From Aulostomus chinensis (taxonomy: Eukaryota > Chordata > Actinopteri > Syngnathiformes > Aulostomidae): a stretch of DNA of 64,000 bases. Under the pieces are notes generated by a model, which was not told the origin of the DNA, searched no databases, and worked only from the letters and a program-made list of their open reading frames with translations. Each line of letters begins with the position of its first letter. The stretch's first letter is position 1. The stretch spans positions 3,913,501-3,977,500 of the forward strand of contig JBBMOA010000018.1 of the NCBI GenBank assembly GCA_037954235.1. The letters run 5' to 3'. A program made the translations under genes and the position numbers. This document shows, piece after piece, positions 12,945 to 24,100 of the stretch.

Positions 12945-13144
12945 GGGTCAGTCTGGCAGCAGCCGCCGAGGTGAGCTCGCACACAACTCGCTCTTCAAGC
13001 CAAAGCAAGTTCAGATTTTTTGTTTAAAACCGTTAGTCTCGCCGTTGAGTCGCTGCAACTCCCCGTTTTCTCTGCTGTGAGGAACGGAAAGTCCGACGAT
13101 GACGTTAAACCTTTCATGTTTTGTTTTTTTCAGATTGCTTCATC

Positions 13145-16100
13145 ATGTCCGATACTGACGAGGTGACTTCTCACTGGTTTACACATCAATCCGCTTTGCT
13201 CGATATTTAAACATGTCTGAAACATCCAGATGGGTTCATTATTTGTGAAATACCACCTTCACCTTCGAGTTGGGGAAGTGTCTTTGGTGGGAATGTCCTT
13301 AAACGTACCACTGCCTTTTTCATGGATCTTAGCCGTGAAAAACAACCTCTCAGTTGTAAGTGGCCCTCCTTCTTTTCCCTGTCTGAGACGCCACTGTGTG
13401 TCCTCCTAGGATTTCTCCCTGGTGGACCAACGTCCGTCCCAGGAACATTTAGAGGGAATCCTGGCATCGATCGTGGACTGCAAGGTGAAACTAAAACTTA
13501 TTCTTCCTCCAGCGAAGGTTTTCTTTTCTCCTGCTGCTTCTGTGTCTGCCCCTTCCTCGGTCCTCGTGACACCTCCCGAGCCAGGCAGTTTGTGTGAGAT
13601 CACTCTGAGAATCCTGGAGGTAATAACTCAGGTGTTTGTGGTCCTCACAGAGGAAGCACAAGCAGTCCCTGGAGGAGCAGAGGCAGCTCACCGAGACCAG
13701 AGACCAGCACAGACAGCAGGCTCAGCAGTTCAGGAGTCGCTTGGATCAACTGGCCCTTGACCTGTCGAAAGACAGGCAGTCCTACAGCAAGCAGCTCGAG
13801 CAGGAAAAGGTTTGAGTTTTCATCCTCATAATTCCATGTGTTCTGGCAGGAGCAGAAATGACTCGCTGTCACCTCCTGGGGAACGAAGTGGTATTACAAG
13901 ACTAAATGGCCCAACGCTGAAGTTCAGCCGCTTTCACACCAGCCCTTTACTACGTCGGCTGTGGAGGCCGTGTGCGGGTGTTTGGCAGCAAGACCACCAA
14001 GGCCATTTTTCTTCAAACTTGGCGGAGGAGTGTAGAAAATACACAGGAAGTCCAAATATTAAACTAAATTTTGCACAGAGGATTCCAACATTTGAGAACA
14101 GGGAAGTTTTTTATTCTTTGCTTGAAAATGCTGCTTCAGACAGAACTACTAATGCAGGAAACACTGCTCTTGCTTCGTCTTTACTGTCGCTTCTACTGGC
14201 ATCTATCGGTCGATATCTTACTGTCTTGAGGTGTTTCTGCCGTGTAGGAGAAGGTGTTGAAGCTCAACCTGCAGCTGAACATGCTGCAGAGTGAGCTGGA
14301 GCAGGTCCAGGCTGCCCTGAAGGAGGAGGAGGACCAGCAGATGTACCTGGAGCAGCAGAAGGATGTAAGCCACGGCGAGGAAAGCTCTCGACAGGCTCCT
14401 GTGACGTGTCCTGTTAACCTTTAACCTTTTGATTTCAGGTGTCCGCCGTTGCGCCCGAGAGGCCGGTCGTCTTCAAAGGCCAGACGGAGATTGGAGGCAA
14501 CAAAGGAGCATTTGAGATGGACTCACACATCGTTTATCCCATGGAAGGTGGAACGGCGCTGGTTATGTTTGAGGAGGAAGGAGGTGAGCTTGGGGTCGGT
14601 TGTACGTTCACCCCGACTGCGGTGAAAACAGTAGAAATACTGTGTCACTTCAGAATCCATCGTAAATTGGGTGCAGATACAATATAGTTATTAATATACT
14701 ACAAACATTTGGAGAATTGGTAGAGAAATACACCAAAATATTAAAAGTGACGCCGGCCTGTTGTCGTATTAAATAATGCCAGCTTTTGAGGTACACCAGG
14801 ATGAAGAGAATGCAGTTATACTGCAGAGTTATACTACAGTCACGAGGCGTATAAAAATGATTGCAGTAAATGAACCAAACTAACGCGGAGGCAACTACAC
14901 CATGAGTCTGATCTGTAACATGTATGAATTGATGGTTTGTTACATCTTTACTCAAAAAGAAGAAGAACCGACAACCAATGGAATCACCTCAGGTCATGGA
15001 GCCACGCCTCTTGCTTTTTTTTTCCAGCCGAAAAGAGATTGAAAAACGAAACAGTGCCTGAGTAACTCAGTGTTGCCTCTGTTGTCAGTGGCCAGGAAGG
15101 TCGTGAGTAATAAGATCCAGCAGGTGGGTCTGGAGGGAGACTGCTGGATCAGTGTGGAGGCGCGGCCGGTTCAGCTGATTCTGCCCAGGCTGGTGGAGGT
15201 AAAGGCCGCTCCAGTATCATGAGCATGTGGACAACTGCTCTGACCGGGATCTGCCGGTACTGACAGAGTACTACCTTATGCTATCGTAGTAAACTGCGAT
15301 GTCTTCATCCCTCAGATAGAGTCGGTGGTGTGTCCTCAGCGTGTCCTCATCTCAGGCCTGCCCAACATGGACGAGACTCTGCAGGCCTTGCTGGAGCTTC
15401 ACTTCTCCAAGCGTAAAAACGGAGGTGGTGAGGTGGAGGAGTGCGAATACCTGCCCGACGCTGGTACTATGGTCCTCAAGTTTCTGGATAAAAACGGTGA
15501 GTAAACGGATATTTAGCACTGAGACGATTGATTATTGGTTGCGTGTTCTCCGTTTGGAGAGATCCATAACGAAAGCTGTTCCCCCTGCAGTCGCCCAGGG
15601 TTTGATAAAGAAGGAGCACCTTAATGTGGTTCTGCAGCAGAACAAGTACAGACTGAGAGCGACTCCTTTTCTGAGTGGAAGCGTCACAAAGCTGAAGGTG
15701 AGAGAGTGACGGTGGTGCTCCGCCCACAAGTTCCCCGGTGACTGACAGCATCACGGTGATGAGTCGCCGTTAGAACAGTAGATAAAGCTGGACAGCGAGA
15801 CTCATCGTTCAAGAAAATACAAATGAAAATGTAATTGAATATATTTAAAAGCTGTGGTAACATTTATGGTTGTACAAGTCAATAAAATATTTTAAAAGAA
15901 TATTAAAAATGATCATAGCGAAATTTAAAAAAAAAGATTTACAAGCAGTCATCATAAGAACATAATTACTGCACAACGAGGTCGAATATATTGAAAGAGA
16001 TAATAAAAATTGACAAGAGTTATAAAAACAAGCTCATAAATTCATTTAAGATTTATACCTGCAGTACTCGTGTTAGCCACATGAGGGAGCTTGTTGGTTT

Positions 16101-16617
16101 TCTACCACACTAATTGTAGCTACCGGTAATTAATCAGGCTAAAAATCAGCAAATGCCTCATTCAACACTGTGTCCATGAACCTCAAGACTGCAGTGAGGT
16201 TTTCCCCTCAATATTATTTATTTAATGAGTAGAATAATTCACTGTGTTTCTTGACTGCAGTCGAAATCACAAATTAGTATAAAAATACACAATAAACTTG
16301 GTAAAGCAGCACACGGTTGAGGCCTGAAGTGCAGCTGATTCCATGTTGCTTCACGTTTAGAACACGTATGTGTTGGAAGTTCCCACTGTTAAACGAGGCT
16401 CCTGGGATCTCGTCCTCTCTTCCAGACCAAGGTAGTGGTGTGCCCTCGGACGGTGCTGCTGACAGGGATCCCCTCCATCATGGAGCAGGAAACCATGCAG
16501 GATCTACTGGAGATCCACTTCCAAAAAAGCATCAATGGCGGAGAGATCGAAGAGCTGGTCTACAACCCGCTGGGCCAGCAAACCTCCGCCCTGTTTAAGG
16601 GGGTAAATCCAGAGTGA
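13145..16617 (+). CDS. ifi35: Interferon-induced 35 kDa protein / NMI family, nine coding exons, 367 aa
   Basis: Coding exons are 13145-13162, 13410-13484, 13651-13809, 14248-14364, 14439-14583, 15089-15198, 15316-15496, 15591-15697 and 16426-16617. All junctions are GT/AG and total 368 codons. A non-coding exon ends at 12970. Residues about 32-120 are a heptad-rich coiled coil (RKHKQSLEEQ through LQSELEQVQAALKEEEDQQ). Two NMI/IFP35 domains (NID) follow: the first spans about 130-245 and includes KGQTEIGGNKGAF; the second includes CPRTVLLTGIPSIMEQET and ends near the C-terminus with NPLGQQTSALF. Known family members are cytosolic, interferon-induced, form heteromers with each other and modulate innate signalling. 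At 367 aa it exceeds human IFI35 (about 286) and NMI (about 307), mainly because of a longer coiled coil. The rpl27 neighbour supports ifi35 over nmi. Confidence 0.9.
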
Positions 16618-17235
16618 GACCAGGATCAGCCTCCAGAACCTGCCTCAACTGGTCTGAGCCGGGTGGCTGATGCCTCTGGTTATGACAGAACATTATTTAA
16701 GAAGTATTCTAGGACCTACTGCTGTACTCATGGGCACTCGCCTCTTTATCAGGAACCCCTCCTAGCGAATCGTGCACAGGAACCCAACATCCTCGTGGGT
16801 TATTGAGGTTGGATCGAATCTTTCGGGTGTTGGTTTGTTTTCATGCTCATTTTGGAGAGAACATTCTTGGTCAGTGTGTTCCGTAAAGGTTGTTGAAGTG
16901 ACTGTGACTTAAGGAAACCTTGGGGATCATATACAGGAACGTTCCCCAAGGTTTCCTTTAGAACGTTCCTGTAACTTAGAGATGAGCAAACTTTCTTAAA
17001 GTTGCTTTAGGAAGCCCAAAACCTCATTGCTTGGTCTCCCAAAAGGTTCCTTTCATATCCCTGAAGGTTCTATCAGCATGTTGAACTAATCCACAGAGAA
17101 AATCAGGTTCTACTTGCTCTTCATGTTTCCAGATCATCTTAAATGTTCCCTGAACCTCCATCACACAACACCCCCCCAGCCAGAAATGTTCATTTCTAAA
17201 ATCAACTCTACAATAAATGCATAAAATCAACATTT
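16618..17235 (+). other. ifi35: ifi35 3' untranslated region
   Basis: This runs from the TGA to an AATAAA at 17212-17217, with cleavage expected shortly after. It contains a pair of overlapping inverted repeats (16911-16972), listed separately. No open frame of note. Confidence 0.65.
16911..16972. repeat. Overlapping perfect inverted repeats in ifi35 3' UTR
   Basis: Arms 16911-16926 and 16943-16958 are perfect 16-bp reverse complements (AAGGAAACCTTGGGGA) around a 16-base loop. A second perfect 12-bp pair, 16933-16944 with 16961-16972 (ACAGGAACGTTC), shares bases 16943-16944 with the first. In RNA the two stems cannot form together. Confidence 0.85.
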
Positions 17236-17394
17236 GTGCAGCACTGTTTTTGCTAAGTAGCTACAAGTACTCCAGCCACATCAGTGCAGTACTGTTCACG
17301 GTATCACATATCCGGGGGGGATGTGTGATAGCGGCCGTGCGGCGGTGCTTCCAGAAGTCTTTCATGAAGACAAAAAGAAACAAAAAAAAAGATG

Positions 17395-18665
17395 AACTCA
17401 AATCAGGTTTATTGTAAAAACATAAAGCCAAATAAAAGTAACTGCACATTTAAAGAAAGACTTAACCGACATCATGTTAAGGATCCCAGCGTGAACCCCC
17501 TCGTGCACCACCTGGAGCAGAGAACAGCGGCTGAAGAAGCACGGAAGGACGAGCGGACAGACGGAGGTCAGCAGGCACTTAGAAGAGAGGGAGGGTGGAC
17601 GTGGACATTCATGGGGGGGGGGGACACCAAGCAACAAGTAGTGGTGATACAGACGAGCACTTTGGAAGACAGTTTTCCTAAATTCACATCAAGAAGACAA
17701 TAATTAAAAAACCCTCTAAAATGACAACACAATCTAGAGCTGGGTTTCATGGTATCACTTCTCTTCTGTCGTCACTGTTGTCCTTAAATCTCAATCACTT
17801 TTGTGCAGTCGCGAACGTCAAAAAAAGACGCTCGTCCTCCCATCGAAAAGCCGAGTTGTGCCGACACAAACCTGGCAGGCGAGTGCAAACTCAAAAGTCA
17901 CCACGGCAACGGTGGCGGTACTCTCCGGTGGTCACGTACAACAAGAAAACACGTCCTATTACATAGTTCCTATTCATGTTCGGATTCCAGGGGCGCGCGC
18001 GCACACACACGTACAAACACTCTAGTGTAACAGTTAAAAGTTAAAAACACCACAGGTTATCACAAGAGTACAAGATATTATTACCAATATAAGTTGTTCT
18101 CTTAGTGAAATACAATCTGAAGTAGTACTCAGAGAAGCGTGCTGCCAACTGTTCAAGTCCTAAACACATTGCAAATATTCCAGCTGCTGTGTGTGAAATA
18201 TGACACTTAGTGGGTTTTGTTTTTTTTCCTTTAGTTGTAATGCCAGCATGTGATGCGGGTGAAAACGCTTGTGCTATTGAAGTACGAGAGAACACGAGGA
18301 ATTCATCCAAGAGATCGAAGGACTAAAAGGTTGCAAGCGGAGCAGAACCACCCTCCCGTTTTTATCAGCTGGTTGCTTGGATTTCTGCCTGTTCCCTTCC
18401 CCTCAAGAAGACTTGTTAGTCAGTGGTGAGGACCTGGAGGTCAAAGGTTGTGCCACACTGCATATTGTTAATGTTGCTCCCCAAAGTTTCAGAGCTAGCC
18501 GGGGAAGAGTCCATCATCCTTTCCACGGGTGGGTGCAGGAGTGCATTCTTGGGTTTGAAGGGAGGAGGGGTGGAGGCGGGTGTGTGTTTTGGGGGGGCTG
18601 CCGGTTGTCCAAACTGGAATTATGATACCGACTGTTGATACAACTGGCATGTGCAAAATGGCCGC
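17395..18665 (-). other. bcat2: bcat2 3' untranslated region
   Basis: On the minus strand the bcat2 stop codon (18668-18666) is followed by about 1.25 kb without a gene. A minus-strand polyadenylation signal (TTTATT on the plus strand) lies at 17408-17413. The convergent ifi35 transcript ends near 17235, so the two genes are separated by under 200 bp. Confidence 0.65.
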
Positions 18666-19552
18666 TTAAACGACCAGCGGTGCCCATTCACTTGGTTTGT
18701 GTCCATACTGAGAGGGGGAGAGAGAGAGAGAGAGAGAGAGAGCAACTCTTCACCATTCACAGACCAACTAGCAAATCATACATCCTGACAGCTGACATCA
18801 AATCAATTAAATGCTGATTTGATACTTTGTACTAACGATGTTCCCATAAAGTATAGGAGGCAATAAAACTGCCCTGCATTTCCAATCTAGCGCTGATTTG
18901 GAGTCCCTTGGTCACATGACATGGAAGCTATAGAAGAAATAGGATGCTGAGGCCTGCAGTACATGGGGAAAAAAATGCACTAAAAATATTTATGTAAAAT
19001 ATCAGAAGCAATAAAAAGAGTTTCCTACAAATCAAAGGGCTGCCTTTTGCGACCACCATGGGTCACGCAGAGTTCTCTCACAGACCGTCGATAGAACATC
19101 CAACATTTGCCTGTACCTGAATATCAGTAAGCTCTTTGTAGAACCTCTTCGCCAGGTCCGGGCCGTTCTGCATAGTCGGGATCTGGTAGGTCTGAGAGAC
19201 GAGGGAACATGACATCGTTACTACACACAAACGCAACGGCGCCGTCTAGGTGCACCCCGCTAACGGCTCGCCGGCCTTCGCTTGGGTCTTTTCTCAGCAG
19301 AATACAGGTGGCAGAGTTCTGACTTGTAAAGTCACTGAGCGTCTCTTGTGTCGCACCTCTCCTTTGTAGAGGAGGCTGCCCACGGGACAGACAACACACG
19401 CCGTGCCGGCTCCAAACACCTCCAGGACCTTTCCGGCATCCAGAGCGCTCAGCAGCTCCCTCATGTTCATGATGCGCTCGGTCACCTTGAACTCTCCCTG
19501 AAGAGACACAGGCAGCCATTAACATCCAGATGACGGCAATAACCTCCCGGGG

Positions 19553-19585
<33 letters not shown>

Positions 19586-21116
19586 TTACCCAGGCCCTTG
19601 CCAGGTCCAGCAGGGACTGTCTGGTGACTCCAGGAAGAATGATGCCGTCCAGGGGAGGGGTGATCAGTTCTCTCTCTGCAAACACACATGCAAGCAAGTG
19701 AGCGGCTCCTTCAGGTCCTCAGTAGCAACATGACTGTTGCTCCTCCCCCTAATGGACCTTGACATGATTGACAACTCCTCCAAACATCCCCTCTAGTGGA
19801 GCTGGATTGAGTTACCAGCCACACTAACCCACATCCAGAGTACAGCCACAGAAATCCCTCCAGTTGTTACTTCAACCCTCCTGGTTTAGCAGGTAAAACT
19901 TCCATCACAGCTCAGAAACGGCGAAGAGGAATTTCACACACAAAAACCCCGGGAATTTTAAAACTCTGACACCTCGTCAGAATCTGACCTGTATGAAGAT
20001 GTTCTCCGAGGAAAACCCAATCTTAACCTTAACATGTTTGAGAGTTGGTTTTTTTGTTTTTTTTATTTGCTTAGATTGATTGACAGATCCTGCAGAAGAC
20101 TGAGGAGACCGACTCACCCCCCCCTCCACACACACACACACACACACACAGCAAAAGCATCAGACCTCCTTTCTCATTGGTCCAGTAGATGAAGAGGTTC
20201 ATGGTTCCGACCTCGGTGATCTCCTCGTGCTCGCCGTACAGCCACAGCACCTGCTGGCAGCCCCTCTTCACCGCCTCATTCTGCACCGCTATCGTGGGAC
20301 CGTAGTTCCTGGATGGAGACGGACGGGTGACAGTTGTTATTCAGGAGAGAACGGAGACGCCGGCTCAGGAGGACACAGAGGACAGAAGATTCAGCAGCTG
20401 ACGGGGTCCTGCTCAGTGAATCAGCCGGTGATCCACGCCGCCGCCGTTTGGATCAAAATCAGAACCATTTTATATTTGGATTTTCAGACCTGCAAAAGGA
20501 ATTAAAAATTCCTGTCATGAGTCGTCACTTCTCTCCGCAGTGTTGGTTTGAAAAAGTGGAATTACATCCCAAGAAATATGGAGCTTGACCCGTGGACACC
20601 ACAGTGACTGAGCTGGAGCCCTGGTGGGCTACGACGGTACTGCAGCTGGGCAACGAGACATCGTTTATCATAAATAACAGTAGTGTCCTTTCTCAAATTT
20701 GTCATTAAAGCTTGAAGTAAAATATTTGATTAATATTGGGGTTAGGTTGGAGCTCATGTTTCTGCCGAAGTCTCCAGAAAGATTCTGAGATATCTTCTAA
20801 TTTCACAAGGTTAAGATGGACTGCAGGAACTATGAAGAAAAATTTGAGTCTTCTTCACATTAAATAAAAAAACAAACGACTCTTAAATCTGTCTGACTGA
20901 CTCCTGGAGTTCCATCCGGTGTGGCAGTTGAAGTGTGTCCGCGCTGTTTGACGGGAGGAGGGGAGATTTTCCTCGGCTTAGTGAGTCGGTGCCTGACGTA
21001 TGCGCTGGTGTTATGTAACCAGAGCGGTTTGAGGAGGTGATGATTACTGTAGGATGCCAGAGCCATGTGAGAGCAGGCCTGTGATTAGAGGCGCGGCAGC
21101 ACAGATTATACACGTG

Positions 21117-21147
<31 letters not shown>

Positions 21148-24100
21148 GCTGAGTTTCCAGCAGCAGGGAACATCTCCTGCTGGAGTTCATGCACTCCTCT
21201 GCTGATCCTGATGGGTCTGTCTCTCAGTCGGCATCATTCCATTAATATCTGCAACACAGCTCAGCACTAAACCAGTCCAGCAGGTCCCACCTGTGATGGC
21301 GAGGCTTGCAGCTCCACAGGTTCCTGACTGAAACTCATTCCAGTCCTCCTCTCAAGGTCGCTTCATGTGCCATGACCTGGTGGGACAGCCATTTCCCAGA
21401 CTAACAGTACAACGACCGGTACAAGAGTGCGTCAGGTGTTCACTCACCCTGGTTTCCTCACCAGAGAGCACTCTAACTGAACCTGATGACCCCCCCCCCC
21501 AACCTGGAGTTCATGACACACCCAGACTCACCCCCCCATTTTATAAGCTCCGACGCCTCCTTTCCAAGCCCGGACGAACGAGGGGTCGGCCAGCAGAGAG
21601 ACAGGGTTGAAAGACCCCGTGGCAAAGTAGGGTCCCACCGGTCCGATGATGACGAAGATCATCGCTTTCCCTGCCCGGGACACCCCGAGCGACGGCTGGA
21701 GGAGGAGGAGAGAAGCAGGGATGTTTGAGAGAATTCCAGCTGACTGAGCTGCCGGTGAGACGGCAGACGGATGTTGTTCTGACCTCAGTTGAGATGAAGG
21801 TGGGTCTGATGTAGAGGCTGGCGTTGAGCGAATAGGGAACCCACTCCTGGTCGACCTCCACCAGCTTCCTGATGCACTCCAGCAGCTCCTCTTTGTCAAA
21901 CAGCTACAAGCAACAGATGACAAAGAGGAGAAGTGAGAGTTCGAGGCTTCCCTCCACGGCCGCTTCCTTCCGGCTTCTCACTCGCTCGTTTAAGAAATAT
22001 GATTCATGATCCACACACTTTCCATGAAAAGGGTTTTGTACCTCCTTTACTTGTTCTCCATATTTTTCCCCCTGTTGTGCTTTGAAACTATTTATCCTAG
22101 CATAGCAGAGCACTGTTACATCCGGCATGGCTCATTAGCTGGTACCCAGACGGCCAGCCGGCTGCTCCTCGCAGTTCCAAACACCTCAGAGTACATTTCT
22201 GAATCGGCTTTATGATGATATGTTTAATAATTCCTGTCTCATCTGAAATATGATCACGATTTAATATACAGAAGCCATATTAGCAGTCATAAAGCTTGGG
22301 ATTGGCGCTATACTTAACCCTTGGCTGTGTGTGTGTGTGTCTGTGTGTGTGTACTCACAGGGAGGCAGCTTCTGTCTGCGCTCCGGTGCATCCTCTCCAT
22401 GTTCAGCATGGGTCTGAACAGACGGATGTGGTTGTCGACTCCTCTGAAGGCCTTCATGCCCTCGAACAGCTGCCCAGGCGACAGGAACACACCGGAAACG
22501 AGAGTCCGTTACCTCTGATTGACACCGCTGGGGCGCAGTGAGAAGATTTTCCCGCGTTTCTGCTTACATCGCAATTCTACTCAATACACGTCGTCAATAC
22601 AGCACGGTCACATTGCCGTTAAAGATTTATCTGATCATTTATTCTGCAGAAATTGAGAAAATATGAAGTAAAAATGTACGAGATTTTCCCGAGAAGCCAA
22701 AACCACAACACATACAGAACTACCAGCATGTCTACAACATCTGTCGACCGGTTCCAGGTTTCATGTCCAGCAGTTCAATTTAATTGCTGCTGAGTTTTTT
22801 GTCACATGACTGTCTGCCTCAGCTGAGTCGCTGCTGGATTCCTGCTGTAGTTTTTACAGGATTTAATTCCTGCAAAATGCGTCATTTCCTTTCACATGCA
22901 TGTCACCGACACAGCAAAATCCAGTTTTGTGACATTCACGAGAGTCCAGCTGACCACATTTGCAGTACCATACTGGTTGTTGTACCTCAATGGAGTAGTG
23001 CAGGACCGAGCTGGCCGGGTGCATCGACAGGTTCTGGAACGGTTTGATCTGAGGTGCCTCCCAGCCGTCGTTCTCCGACCAGTTGACGATCAACATGTGG
23101 TCGGAGAACTGTTTGCCGAACACCAGCGAGGAGGGGTCCGGCTTGGGCTTGCATGCCGAGTTTCTTTCGATGCTGAGATCCGCTGCCTGAGATGGAGACG
23201 AGCAAACGAGCCGGGCCAAAGCAACAGAAGTAGAGGGGACAAGAGCAGGGCGGGCGGCGAGGAGAGTGATCGCTTTAAATCGTCATTATTGACACGATAC
23301 AGCATGCTTTACAGGACAATTAGTCGAGCGTCAGGAATACTGACTTATATGGTCAATTAGTCGGGTTGAATTAAACTGAATTAAATATTCAGCACAGGGA
23401 CAGAATGAAGGGAAGAGAAGAGGGAAAACAACTTTAATTACAAGTAACTGGTCCAGGATGAGGCTGACAATCTTCTTTAATGAAGACAGTTTCTTTCTTC
23501 CAGTGTGACAAAACACCAGGCATTAACGGAGAGAGGGATGCACGATGCAGGCTGCTCTTCTTAGTGCCTGATAGTCACTGAAATTATCTGCATAAAAAAC
23601 TGTTTGAATGATATTCACATTTTGCTCAGAGTGAAAACAGACGAATTTAAAAAATCTGTCTTTGCAAAAGGTGGAAATCCCAGGAGGTAAGGATTTCTTA
23701 TCGTTTCCTCCTCATTCATGACGAGCAAACACGGGGCCAATATACGTATTTATATGTGTATCAAAAAAAGAAAATATGATCGTGCATCCCTGGTGCAGGC
23801 GAGTGTAAATCAGCCTGTGAAGGTTTGACACGGGGCTCACCTTTGGAGGCACACATAGCACATTTTTTTTCTTTATTACCTTGAAGGAACTGGCGAAGCG
23901 CTGGGACCCGAAGTTAAAGGAAAGGGCCTGAGCAAGTCGTCTGTGTAGTGCCTGCAAACAAAACACCGTGGAAATGCATTTACCAGGCAGAGGTTTGCAG
24001 CACTTCAGGGGATGGCAGGCAGGGGAAACGAGTACTGGTGGGAACGCGTGACTCAACTTGTCTGCGGGTCACAGTATCACACATGTGAGCAGGTGCTGCA

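Noticed and set aside
13145..16617. Naming the NID-domain gene nmi
   Set aside because: The two families are close, but the adjacent rpl27 and rundc1 match the IFI35 locus; nmi remains a secondary possibility only by sequence.
19063..19116. Alternative bcat2 C-terminus by read-through after ELTDIQ
   Set aside because: GTACAG there is a donor, and a proper terminal exon at 18707-18666 encodes YGHKPSEWAPLVV, matching the conserved BCAT ending.
20883..21194. Frames encoding poly-Cys/Val or His/Thr tracts, here and at other CA/GT repeats
   Set aside because: Translations of dinucleotide microsatellites without any flanking domain or splice support.
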